From: JAJEFO01 sp022819605 | GTDB lineage: Bacteria; Pseudomonadota; Alphaproteobacteria; Rhodobacterales; Rhodobacteraceae | DNA length: 64,000 nucleotides | Reading direction: 5' to 3' | Assembly: GCA_965221545.1 (NCBI GenBank) | Contig: OZ244901.1 | Span: forward strand, 1,302,001 to 1,366,000 | Part shown: positions 8,448-16,942 of the stretch, piece after piece | Position numbering within the stretch: position 1 is the first letter of the stretch | Layout of the letters: the number at the start of each line of letters is the position of its first letter | The notes under the pieces: generated by a model | Database searches by the model: none | What the model was told of the DNA's origin: nothing | Seen by the model: the letters and a program-made list of their open reading frames with translations, nothing else | Position numbers and translations under genes: made by a program

Positions 8448-9938
8448 ATGCATAACGGTAGCATCAGGAAACTCGTGATCGCCGGAGGCGGTACTGCGGG
8501 ATGGATGGCCGCGGCAATGTTCGCACATCATTTCGGCAAGACTCTGGACATTGTCCTCGTGGAATCCGATGAGATCGGAACTGTCGGTGTGGGCGAAGCG
8601 ACGATCCCACCGCTGCATCTTTTCCATAAGTACATGAACGTGAGTGAACCCGAGTTCCTCCGCGCAGTTCAGGGTACTTTCAAGCTTGGAATTTTCTTCG
8701 AGAACTGGCGGAACCTGGGCGAGAACTACTTCGGTTCCTTTGGATGGGCCGGAAGGGAACGCTGGGCAGCGGGCTTTCAGAATTACTGGCTGAGGGGGCG
8801 CCTCCTGGGGCTTGCCCGGGGCTACGGAGAATACTGTCTGGAAACATCCGCGGCTTTGCGCAACAGGTTTGCCATTGGCCTGAACACCTTCTTGAACTAC
8901 GCCTACCACATCGACGCCGGACTTTACGGACAATTCTTGCGACGGATTGCCGAGGAGTCCGGTGTCACTCGCCATGAAGGAAGAATTGACTTGGTGGAGC
9001 AGGATCCGGCTAATGGGTTCATCACCGGCCTCCGCCTGCAGTCCGGACAACGGGTCACGGGTGACCTGTTTATCGATTGCACCGGCTTTCGAGGGCTCCT
9101 GATCGAGCAGACCCTGAATGTCGGTTTCGATGACTATGGCGACTGCCTGTTTTGTGACAGTGCAATCGCTGTACCCTCCGCAGCGGCCGGACCCCTGCAT
9201 CCGTACACTCGCGCGACAGCCCATGAAGCAGGCTGGCAATGGCGCATCCCGTTGCAGCACCGGGTTGGAAACGGCATGGTTTTCAGTTCTCAACACTGGT
9301 CCGACGACGAGGCCCTGGCGCGACTGCTTGACAATGTCCAGGGTACCGTGCTCGCCGAGCCCCGGCTGATCCGTTTCAGGGCCGGTCAGAGGCGAAGGTA
9401 TTGGCACAAGAACTGCGTTGCCCTGGGGCTGGCGTCAGGCTTCATGGAACCGCTGGAATCAACCAGCATCCACCTCATTCAGCGCGGCATCACCCGCTTG
9501 GTCCAGTTGTTTCCCGACAAGGGAATTCGCGAACCCGCCGTCGCCGAATTCAACGCCAAGATGCAGGACGAGATTGACAATATCCGGGACTTTCTCATCT
9601 TCCACTACCATGTCACCGACCGGTCGGATGCGCCTTTCTGGCGACAGTGCCAGACCATGGACATTCCCGACTCCTTGACGCACCGGATCCAGTTGTTTCG
9701 ACAAACGGGCCGGATTGCCTGGAACCCGGGGGAACTGTTCAGCCCGACGTTTTGGGTGCAGGTCATGCTCGGGCAGGGCCTGCTTCCAGAACAGTATCAC
9801 CCTATTGTCAATGCGATGAGCAAGGACGAGCTCAGGAAATATCTGGTCGACATCCATCGACAGATCGAAGAGCAGGTCGATCAGCTTCCTGACCACCAGC
9901 AGTTCATTGACGATTACTGCAAGGCGCCACCCGTCTGA
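8448..9938 (+). CDS. Flavin-dependent tryptophan halogenase
   Basis: Uses FADH2, oxygen and halide to halogenate an indole or related ring. It has 496 residues, close to the usual 500-540. The FAD-binding GGGTAGW is at 13-19 and GEAT at 50-52. Lys79, the catalytic lysine position of PrnA and RebH, lies in GTFKLGIFFENW. The diagnostic WQWRIP is at 263-268, and Glu337 lies in PLESTSIH. All key residues are present, so it should be active if a flavin reductase exists elsewhere. It lies about 850 bases after the precursor on the same strand. In this locus the substrate is likely to be a Trp in a peptide rather than free tryptophan (inference). Confidence 0.95.
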   Translation: MHNGSIRKLVIAGGGTAGWMAAAMFAHHFGKTLDIVLVESDEIGTVGVGEATIPPLHLFHKYMNVSEPEFLRAVQGTFKLGIFFENWRNLGENYFGSFGWAGRERWAAGFQNYWLRGRLLGLARGYGEYCLETSAALRNRFAIGLNTFLNYAYHIDAGLYGQFLRRIAEESGVTRHEGRIDLVEQDPANGFITGLRLQSGQRVTGDLFIDCTGFRGLLIEQTLNVGFDDYGDCLFCDSAIAVPSAAAGPLHPYTRATAHEAGWQWRIPLQHRVGNGMVFSSQHWSDDEALARLLDNVQGTVLAEPRLIRFRAGQRRRYWHKNCVALGLASGFMEPLESTSIHLIQRGITRLVQLFPDKGIREPAVAEFNAKMQDEIDNIRDFLIFHYHVTDRSDAPFWRQCQTMDIPDSLTHRIQLFRQTGRIAWNPGELFSPTFWVQVMLGQGLLPEQYHPIVNAMSKDELRKYLVDIHRQIEEQVDQLPDHQQFIDDYCKAPPV

Positions 9939-10040
9939 TGCCATGCCTCCCGACATCGACATGCGGCAACAGGTCCTTACACGAGATCGTCCCTTGGCAC
10001 GATCAGCCCGGAGTGGATGCTTTCGAGGGTTGTATCGATA

Positions 10041-10310
10041 ACTTGACAAGCCCGTGTCGCCTGGGATTGTTGCTCGGTGCCTGCCGGTGCGTCTGGAACC
10101 GGATGCTGGCCCAGCAGATGGAAATGTACGACCTCGCGCGCATGGAAGGCGCGAAGCCACGCGTGCCTGCTTTCTTCACGCTGGGCAAGGCGTTAACACG
10201 ACTCCGCAGCGCGACCCCGTGGCTCGAGACCATGCCGTATGCCCCGGTACGCTACACCCTCAAGTACCAGGCCGATGCCTGGAAACGGTTTGGAGAGCGG
10301 CGAAGCGCTG
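10041..10310 (+). pseudogene. N-terminal remnant of a TnpB/OrfB protein (IS200/IS605 group)
   Basis: The frame contains LLLGACRCVWNRMLAQQMEMYDL, then TLGKALTRLRSATPWLETMPYAPVRYTLKYQADAWKRF. This is the start region of TnpB proteins (the stretch before the RuvC-like domain). After KRFGER the homology ends, and the RuvC and zinc-finger parts are missing. It lies between the halogenase and the next gene, so it marks an old insertion within the locus. Confidence 0.65.
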
Positions 10311-10449
10311 GCCGGACGCGGGGAGCTGCCGGGCCGTCGCGCTGGCCAGCACAGCATTCCGATCAACATGCTAGGCGCATCCGTTTTCGGTGGCCTGACA
10401 ACGGACCGTGTGATGTTGAAATCGTGGATGATCACCGAGGGAGAAAGGC

Positions 10450-11502
10450 ATGAACGCAATGACGCAGCTTCGGGACCTGCTCGAGGCACTGCGGCCACAG
10501 ATTCCCGAATCCTTGCTCGCTGGACGGGGTCGGGACCGACTGTTGCTGCGGGTCGGAGACTTTCCCGCAGCCGTCGCGGCGAACCTGTGTGTCTTCGAAC
10601 TGAGACTCGACGACCCGGAACCGGCTGCCGACTTCTCGGTCACCGTGACCTCCTCACGGGTCCCGCACCGCTACCTGGCGGGCACCGACGGGGTGCCGGC
10701 GGCATCCCTGAAAGCCTGGCTCGACGCCTATCTGGCCAGCAAGCCGGAGCCGTACAGATGGCTGATGCTCGAATACGATCTCATTGACATCCCCGAAGAG
10801 CGGAAAGCGGCTCCGGCGATCAATCTGCGATCGGACGCTTCGCTGACCCGGGGCGGCGCGACATTCGAACCGGCTCGCCTTGCCGGCACGCTCAGTCGTG
10901 TCTTTGGCCAGAGTGACGCGCGACATGAACAGCGCGCGTTGTCCCGCGCATTTGCCGTGCTGCCCTCCGGCGCAGTAGTCGCATTCGCCGCCGCCTTTCC
11001 CGAACGGACGCCCCGATCCGTCAGGCTAGTTGTCGCGGAGGTATCGGCAGCTCAGGTGGGACCATTTCTCGATCGACTCCGGTGGCCGGGTTCGATCTCC
11101 GCAGTTCTGCACTTCCTTTCGGGACTCCACGATGTCTCCAACCGCTTCATGATGGCGTTCGATGTTTCCTCTGGAGGCACCTTGCCGCGACTGGGTTTCG
11201 AAATCTACCCGACTGCCGTTGGCGACCGGGATTTTCGAGGCTTGCTCTCGGCCTGGCACACGACAAGGAGCTGCCATTGGCGCGGCCTCATGGATTGGCT
11301 GGTCGAAACGGGATTGTGTTCGCAGGCGAAGGCCGACGGGCTTCTGTCCTGGCCGAAGCAATGCATCCTCTACGGGGCGAACGGACCCTACGGGCTGCGC
11401 ATGGGCATCAATCACATCAAGATCGTCATGGACGCGGAGCACTTGCGGGCGAAAGCCTACGCAGGTCTGCAGTGCTTCCCCCTGGCGCCCGACAAGCGGT
11501 GA
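10450..11502 (+). CDS. Unrecognised 350-residue protein of the RiPP locus
   Basis: A full-length frame with a good ribosome site (GAGGGAGAAAGG directly before the ATG) and codon use like the halogenase. There is no signal peptide or membrane segment. Notable stretches are LMLEYDLIDIPEER, AINLRSD, FDVSSGGTLPRLGFEIYP, LMDWLVETGLCSQAKADGLL and a conserved-looking end GINHIKIVMDAE..AKAYAG. The size, the alternation of strands with helices, and the end resemble ABBA-fold peptide prenyltransferases (PatF/LynF type). That is only a hypothesis from general appearance. Its position after the halogenase suggests a tailoring or leader-binding role. Confidence 0.8.
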   Translation: MNAMTQLRDLLEALRPQIPESLLAGRGRDRLLLRVGDFPAAVAANLCVFELRLDDPEPAADFSVTVTSSRVPHRYLAGTDGVPAASLKAWLDAYLASKPEPYRWLMLEYDLIDIPEERKAAPAINLRSDASLTRGGATFEPARLAGTLSRVFGQSDARHEQRALSRAFAVLPSGAVVAFAAAFPERTPRSVRLVVAEVSAAQVGPFLDRLRWPGSISAVLHFLSGLHDVSNRFMMAFDVSSGGTLPRLGFEIYPTAVGDRDFRGLLSAWHTTRSCHWRGLMDWLVETGLCSQAKADGLLSWPKQCILYGANGPYGLRMGINHIKIVMDAEHLRAKAYAGLQCFPLAPDKR

Positions 11503-11619
11503 GATGGAATGCCGACGGCATAAATCTCGCCGTTGTTCCTGTTGTCGACGATCTTCTCCTGATGCCGATCCGCGGCGCTGCCGTCGCGGCGGACACGAGC
11601 CTGTCCCAGGGAACCCGGC

Positions 11620-11826
11620 CATCGATTGCGCGATCAGTTGCCGCCGTCAATTGCCATCGGGCGTTCCCGACGCCATCGGCAACCGCGCGCAACTGCTTGC
11701 CGGCTGTCTTCTGGTCCTGCCGCCGGCAGGCCGGAACCTGTCGGACCAGGAAATCATCGGGCCGGCCGCCACCTGGCTAGGCTTGCGCTTCGTCCTGGTC
11801 GACCTTCTCAGTACAGCGCCAATCTG
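11620..11826 (+). pseudogene. Decayed NHLP precursor copy
   Basis: The frame reads LPSGVPDAIGN...LLAGC then LVLPPAGRNLSDQEII. This aligns with LSVPDGINIRV and LVLPPAGRNLSDQEIG of the intact precursor. The double-Gly is lost (IIGPAATW instead of IGGLAGG) and there is no start with a ribosome site. The DNA of the leader-tail module (11711-11773) is closely similar to the intact copy, so the duplication is not very old. Confidence 0.55.
11711..11773 (+). repeat. Leader-tail module, copy 3
   Basis: Third copy of the 63-base module. The first two thirds are almost identical to copy 1; the end that should encode the double Gly has diverged. Confidence 0.7.
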
Positions 11827-11904
11827 AATTCGGCGGCGAAGTCATGACTATCCGCGCCAGTTCCTCCGGCGACACTGAAACCTTCACGGGTTCTTTGTTC
11901 TTGT

Positions 11905-11956
11905 GGCGGTTCTGGCGTTGACTCGAACATCGACCGGGAAGCAGGCGTGGCAACTG
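11905..11956 (+). repeat. Second copy of the left half of the precursor upstream region
   Basis: Matches 7221-7272 at 47 of 52 positions, same strand. After 11956 the similarity ends and resumes 254 bases later at 12210, as if an insertion had split one copy. Confidence 0.7.
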
Positions 11957-12209
11957 CAGAGGACCTTCCTCGAGGGGTGAAGCTGACAACATTGTTGAAC
12001 CCTTTTTCTTGGATTCCGCTGGTGCACCGACGGCTAGACCCTTGATTTTATGCTTCGGTGCGAATGTCCGGAGGCTTCAGCCCCATATCAGGGTTCACGG
12101 AATATTGCGAGCCCACTACGAGCCTGAATTGCAGGTAAAGTCCCCCAGAGAGCTCATTTTACTGGATGAATTGGGCCACAGGAAATTCATGACTTTCCCA
12201 CGGGGTCAA

Positions 12210-12261
12210 GACGTCTGGACTGTGAAGAAGTTTGGAAAGGCATCGCTTCTGCCGGTTGCCG
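12210..12261 (+). repeat. Second copy of the right half of the precursor upstream region
   Basis: Matches 7260-7311 with about eight differences, several of them silent or conservative if read as TVKKFGKASLLPVA. No precursor ATG or leader follows. Confidence 0.65.
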
Positions 12262-12474
12262 GAAAGCAGGCCCCGCCCCGGGATTGCCACATGGCCGCAC
12301 GGCCCCGGACCTGGCGTCCTTCCCCGAAGCTTTCGTCGCCAGAGGCTGGACCGCGCACGGGCCGGACGGGAACATTCGGACTTTGGGGACTCAAGGGCCG
12401 CGCGTGGCAGGATCATGGAGGCTGGGGTGCAGTCGGAAGCCCGGGCCTACCCATTGCCCATAAATACTGTCTAG

Positions 12475-14802
12475 CTAGCTAATGTGTTTCCGCACTTCGC
12501 TGTCGTCCCCGGCATCGACGCTGTGGCCGAGCATCCACGCGGTGAACGACAGTGCGGCCTGGCCGTTCCAGGCGATCTCCGCGCCGGGCGGTCCGTCGTT
12601 ACTGCGGTTCAGGTAGCCGCCCATCGCCGCCACGAGGCGGAACGCTTGCCCGAGATCCTCGGGCGGCGGCAGCTTTCGAACGCGCGAGAAGTCCGTCAGC
12701 AGCGCCAGCTCGATGTCGGTGAACGCGGTCGTCGCCGGAAGCTCCGGTTCCGTCCGGGCCAGTTGGGTGAGGGTCGCGATCCGCCAGGCGATCACCGCGT
12801 TGATCGCCACCGCCCGCTCGATGCGCGCGCCGGTCCGGTGCGCGATCGTCTCCGCCTTGCATCCCGACTTCAGGATCCTGTGCCAGTCCTCGATCCGCCA
12901 CCTCAGCCCGTAGAGGCGGACCACTTCGCGGGCCTGGTGCAGGCCGGTGACCGGCAGCGTCGTGAGCAGGGTCCAGGACACCGGCTCCGATCCCTCCTCG
13001 GGAACGTCCGCCTCCGCGACATGGATCACGGTCAGCGGCAGCGGTTCCGGTCCGAAGCGCGCCTTCTCGTCCGGAGGCGGCGGCAGCTCCAGCTCCAGCC
13101 AGCGCAGGCTCACCGCGGCCTTGCGCCGGGCCCGCCCGGCGAACGCGTTCTGCGCACCTGTCGAACGCCGGGCCGACAGCCGCTCCACCGTGATGGAGAA
13201 TCGTCCGGCCTCCGGAGCCGCGCGCACCCGCTCGAACAGCTTCGGCCGACCGCGGCCGAAGCTGCGGTCATGCCGCGCCCGCACCAGCAGCCCCAGCCGG
13301 CGGCAGCCCGCCGCACGGTGTTCGTGGAGCACGTCGAACACGTCCCCCTCGCGGTCCATCACCGCGACGGCCTTCACCCCGTCCAGCTCCTTTGCCGCCG
13401 CGATGCTGTGGCGCAGGCCGCGCAGCCACCGCCCGGTCTTGCGCTCCTCGACCGGACGGCCCTCTTCGGACGCGCCGTCCGGCGCGTCGAACTCAAGGTT
13501 GACGACGCCCAGGGGAACCCCGTCGCCGCTCACGGCGAAGGTCGTGTGCAGGTGCAGGCCAAGCGTCCCCGAAGACCCCGCGGTGCGGCCGATCGTCCCG
13601 AGCCCCTCGCAGCCGTGGCGGGTCGCGAAGTTCAGGTCCGTGCCGTCCTGCACCAGAAGCGACAGCGGCTGGCCCTGCATACGCCGCAGCGTCCGTTCGC
13701 GATGGGCCCCGACGATGGTGGACGCGGAGACCGCGTCGTAGTCCGGATGCTCGATCATCCTGTAGTATCCCTTCACCGTCGCCTCGCAGCCGGCCGCCGC
13801 CGCGAAGAACGTCTTCGTCGGCGATCGCGCCTGGATCTCCGCGCTCCGGACAAGTCGTTGCGTCAGGCGGGCGTCGCCGAGCTGCGCCGACCCGAATTCG
13901 TTCTCCGCCCAGGCCGCGCTGTCAAGCCCGTCCCCGGGCGCCAGCGCGCGCCGCGCCTCGAGGCACGCCTCCCAGTCCGGCTCCAGCGGCAGGACCAGAA
14001 TGCGCTTCGCCGGCTCCGCGACACCGTCGCGAATGCGGCGACCGGAAGTCTCGCCGACGCAGCGCCAGCCGGCCGCCAGGAAGCAGCTGCCCCGGTGCTC
14101 CGGCGCGACGAAGGTCTCGGCCAGGACCGGACAGATGCCGTAGGCCGCCGCGAAGTCCCCGCCCACGCGCCGCGCCGCCATGCCCAAGACCCGCGACGCA
14201 AGGCAGCGCACGGAAACCGACGGACGGATCAGGAACCGCGCCAGGCCGATCACCTGGTCGAGATGCCGCTCGCGGCGTGCATCGTCCCAGCCGAGCCAGG
14301 CGTCCCGCGCCGCCAGGACCCGCGTCGCAGGGGCGAACAGCAGCCCGCCGAGCCAGCCATGCGAAGACCCGGCCAGGTAGCGCAGCTGACGGCCGACGTG
14401 AAGCCGGGCGCTGCGGGGATGCTCCGATGCCATCAGTTCGTTGAACACCAGCCGAAGCTCCGATCCCTCGACCCGGACAAGCTCAAGGCCCTCGACCGCG
14501 CCCGCGCTGGCCGGCAGGCCCGCAGGCTCGGGAACCGCCGCCGCCCTGCGGGCAACGGTCCCGCGGCCGCCGCCGCGGCGGGGCGCGGGAAGAACGATCC
14601 CGCCCGCTCGCTCAAGGCGGCGAAGCGCGGAAAGGCAGCTCGTGACCTGCGGCCGCCCGCGACGGTCGACAAAGCCGAAAGCGTCGCATACCCTCCGGCC
14701 GATCTCGGCCCGTGAGACGTCCGGATGCGCAAGAATCCGCGACAGCTTCTTCATGCCTTCCGCCGAGGAAAGCGCGCTCGGAATCGAAACAGGGTCGGCC
14801 AT
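12475..14802 (-). CDS. IS4-family transposase with N-terminal DUF4338 (DruA-like) domain
   Basis: Cut-and-paste transposase of 775 residues, longer than Tn5-type enzymes (about 480). Residues about 110-275 (FNELMASEHP, GRQLRYLAGSSHGWLGGL, CLASRVLGM, RGSCFLAAGWRCVGET) are a DUF4338 domain, also seen in the Druantia protein DruA. Residues about 300-775 are the Tn5-like catalytic part, with LVQDGTD and AVMDREGD for the two Asp. YGLRWRIEDWHRILK matches the Y(2)R(3)E(6)K signature exactly. The coding frame is intact. I could not fix the element ends. It has no clear ribosome site at the ATG; Met17 is an alternative start. Confidence 0.9.
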   Translation of the reverse strand: MADPVSIPSALSSAEGMKKLSRILAHPDVSRAEIGRRVCDAFGFVDRRGRPQVTSCLSALRRLERAGGIVLPAPRRGGGRGTVARRAAAVPEPAGLPASAGAVEGLELVRVEGSELRLVFNELMASEHPRSARLHVGRQLRYLAGSSHGWLGGLLFAPATRVLAARDAWLGWDDARRERHLDQVIGLARFLIRPSVSVRCLASRVLGMAARRVGGDFAAAYGICPVLAETFVAPEHRGSCFLAAGWRCVGETSGRRIRDGVAEPAKRILVLPLEPDWEACLEARRALAPGDGLDSAAWAENEFGSAQLGDARLTQRLVRSAEIQARSPTKTFFAAAAGCEATVKGYYRMIEHPDYDAVSASTIVGAHRERTLRRMQGQPLSLLVQDGTDLNFATRHGCEGLGTIGRTAGSSGTLGLHLHTTFAVSGDGVPLGVVNLEFDAPDGASEEGRPVEERKTGRWLRGLRHSIAAAKELDGVKAVAVMDREGDVFDVLHEHRAAGCRRLGLLVRARHDRSFGRGRPKLFERVRAAPEAGRFSITVERLSARRSTGAQNAFAGRARRKAAVSLRWLELELPPPPDEKARFGPEPLPLTVIHVAEADVPEEGSEPVSWTLLTTLPVTGLHQAREVVRLYGLRWRIEDWHRILKSGCKAETIAHRTGARIERAVAINAVIAWRIATLTQLARTEPELPATTAFTDIELALLTDFSRVRKLPPPEDLGQAFRLVAAMGGYLNRSNDGPPGAEIAWNGQAALSFTAWMLGHSVDAGDDSEVRKHIS

Positions 14803-15843
14803 GCGCGCAACGATAGCGCGAAAGATTTAGCCTGAAGTTCTAGCCGACTTTCGGTTTCGTTTCCGCATTTTTCTTTCGCGTTCAAAGAGTTGCGAGCCCG
14901 AAGGCCATTCCGGGACAGTCGATTGTAGGCAGTAGTTTTGGGCAGGGGTCTTGCGGCAGCACGGCAGCCGAGCCCTGCATGTTCAGTCCATGTCCTCATA
15001 TCGTGGACAGGTGTGCTTGACACCATAGCCGGGATCGTCCATCATGGCGGCAAATCGTAGGCACTAGATTGCGAGACGCCCCATGACACCCTCCATGCAC
15101 GTGGCCGTCATCAAGTCGCGCCAGAACGGAAGGACGTACACCTCCGTCCTGCTCCGCCAGAGCTACCGCGACGAACGCAACCGGGTGCAGAAGCGGACCC
15201 TGGCCAATCTCTCCCACCTGCCGCCGCACACGATCCCGCTGCTGAAGGGGGCGCTCGCGGGACGGCGCTACGCCGAGGTCGGCGACGTCCTCGGCGATCC
15301 GGTCCGCTCCCGCCACCACGGGTCGGTTCAGGCCGTCCGCGCGGCCATGGACGCCATCGGCCTTCCCCGCCTCGTCGCCCGCGAGCGGCGCCCGGAGCGG
15401 GAGCTCGTCCTGGCCATGGTCGCCGGCCGCATCCTCAGGCCGGACTCGAAGCTCGCCACCGGCCGCTGGTGGCGGACCACCACCCTGCCGGAGGAGTTCG
15501 GCATCGCCGAGGACGTCGCCGCCGACGACCTCTACGCAGCCATGGACTGGCTCAACGCGCGCCAGGAGGGCGTCCAGGGCCGCCTGGCAAGGCGCTGGAT
15601 CGCCGAAGGCGACATGGTCCTCTGGGACCTGTCCTCGACCTGGTACGAGGGAAGCTGCTGCCCGCTCGCGCGCTTCGGATACAGCCGCGACCGCAAGCGG
15701 GGCCTCCCGCAGGTCAACTTCGGCCTCCTCTGCGACCGTGACGGCCGTCCGGTCGCGGTCTCGGTGCATCCGGGCAACGTCGCCGACAAGGAGACCCTCC
15801 TGCCCGAGCTCGACCGGCTCCAGCGCCGCTACGGGTTCTCCCG

Positions 15844-15933
15844 TGCAAAATCTTGTGTACTTGACGGGGAATCCTACAACACTTGACGGGGATTCTTACG
15901 ACACTTGACGGCGAATCCTGCCACACTTGACGG
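15844..15933 (+). repeat. IS21 left-end array, four 22-base repeats
   Basis: The motif ACTTGACGG starts at 15859, 15881, 15903 and 15925, a strict 22-base spacing. Such arrays bind IstA. The units differ between motifs, so this is not a CRISPR. Confidence 0.85.
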
Positions 15934-16183
15934 CGGCGATCCGCGCGCAGCGCGCTGTCTCTCCCTGCATCGATGCCTGGGTTGATTCTCCCCTTGCTGA
16001 TGTTTGCAGGCTGGCCGGAGGCCAGCCCCTTGCGAGCGTAAGCGAGCCGTCCCTTTCGATCAACCCGGAACGCGGCGGCTCGCCCTCCACATGGCAAGGC
16101 CGCCGCGCGTTCCCGGAATCAGGGTCGTTCCCCCGGCGCCGCCAGGCGCCCGTGAACGCCGGCTTGCCGGCGCGGCGCCCCCC

Positions 16184-16942
16184 TCAAGTTCCGCCGCCGT
16201 CCAGCGGCGGCGGCGCGTTCCTCTTGCGCTGGGACTCGCCCGTCAGCTCGATGCGGTAGGCATTGTGGACGATGCGGTCGAGGATCGCGTCCGCGATCGT
16301 CGGTTCTCCGATCAGCGCAGGCCAGCGATCCACCGGAATCTGGCTGGCGATCACGGTGGACTTGCGCCCGTAGCGCTGCTCGACGATTTCCAGCAGGTCC
16401 CGACGGCCCTCGGCGGAGAAGCCCTGCAGGCCCCAGTCGTCAAGCACAAGGAGCGAGACCTTGGCGAGGCGGCGCATCAGGCGCTCGTGAAGCTCGCCCT
16501 CCCGCTCACGGGCGAGCGCAGAGACCAGCTCGGGGACGCGGCGGTAGAGCACGGACAGTTTCTGGCGGCACGCCTGGTGCGCCAGCGCGCAGACGAGGAA
16601 TGTTTTCCCGGAGCCGGTCGGACCTTCAGCGATCAGGTTGATTCCCTGCCGGATCCAGTCGCCGGCGGCGAGCCGGGTCAGCGTGCTGCGGGCGATGCCG
16701 CGGCCCGCGCTGCAGTCGACGTCCTGCACGTCGGCGCGGATCCGCAGCTGGGCCTGGCGCAGGTTGTTGAGGTAGCTCTTCCGGTCGCGGTGCTCGACCT
16801 CGCGCTCGATCAGCATGGCGAGGCGGTCGTCGAAGCCGAGCTGCTCCATGTCGGCGATGTCGCGCTGCTCCTCCAGCGCCTCGATCATGCCGGACAGGCC
16901 GAGCTGCAGCATGCGTTCCAGATTGGGTTGTCGCAGTGTCAT
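16184..16942 (-). CDS. istB: IS21 helper ATPase IstB
   Basis: AAA+ ATPase of about 252 residues that assists IstA in target selection and transposition. Walker A is EGPTGSGKTF and Walker B is LLVLDDWGL. The N-terminus (MTLRQPNLERMLQLGLSGM) is typical of IstB. The frame is open far upstream, but the ATG at 16942 overlaps the istA stop (ATGA) and has GGGAGAGAG before it, the classic istAB arrangement. The end is intact and no key motif is lost. Confidence 0.93.
   Translation of the reverse strand: MTLRQPNLERMLQLGLSGMIEALEEQRDIADMEQLGFDDRLAMLIEREVEHRDRKSYLNNLRQAQLRIRADVQDVDCSAGRGIARSTLTRLAAGDWIRQGINLIAEGPTGSGKTFLVCALAHQACRQKLSVLYRRVPELVSALAREREGELHERLMRRLAKVSLLVLDDWGLQGFSAEGRRDLLEIVEQRYGRKSTVIASQIPVDRWPALIGEPTIADAILDRIVHNAYRIELTGESQRKRNAPPPLDGGGT

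Larger units (their letters stand above)
11503..12466. other. Rearranged region with precursor-derived repeats
   Basis: No intact gene. The stretch holds partial copies of the precursor leader (11620-11826) and of the precursor upstream region (11905-11956 and 12210-12261), listed separately. A frame from 12009 to 12482 is open but has no recognised domain apart from the repeat. Confidence 0.55.

Noticed and set aside
7791..9407. A 538-codon leftward frame opposite the halogenase
   Set aside because: It lies antisense to a clear halogenase gene, with no ribosome site or recognisable domain.
12484..14715. A 743-codon rightward open frame opposite the IS4-type transposase
   Set aside because: It is rich in Arg, Pro and Ala without any motif and mirrors the coding strand of an intact transposase. 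Chance antisense frame in high-GC DNA.
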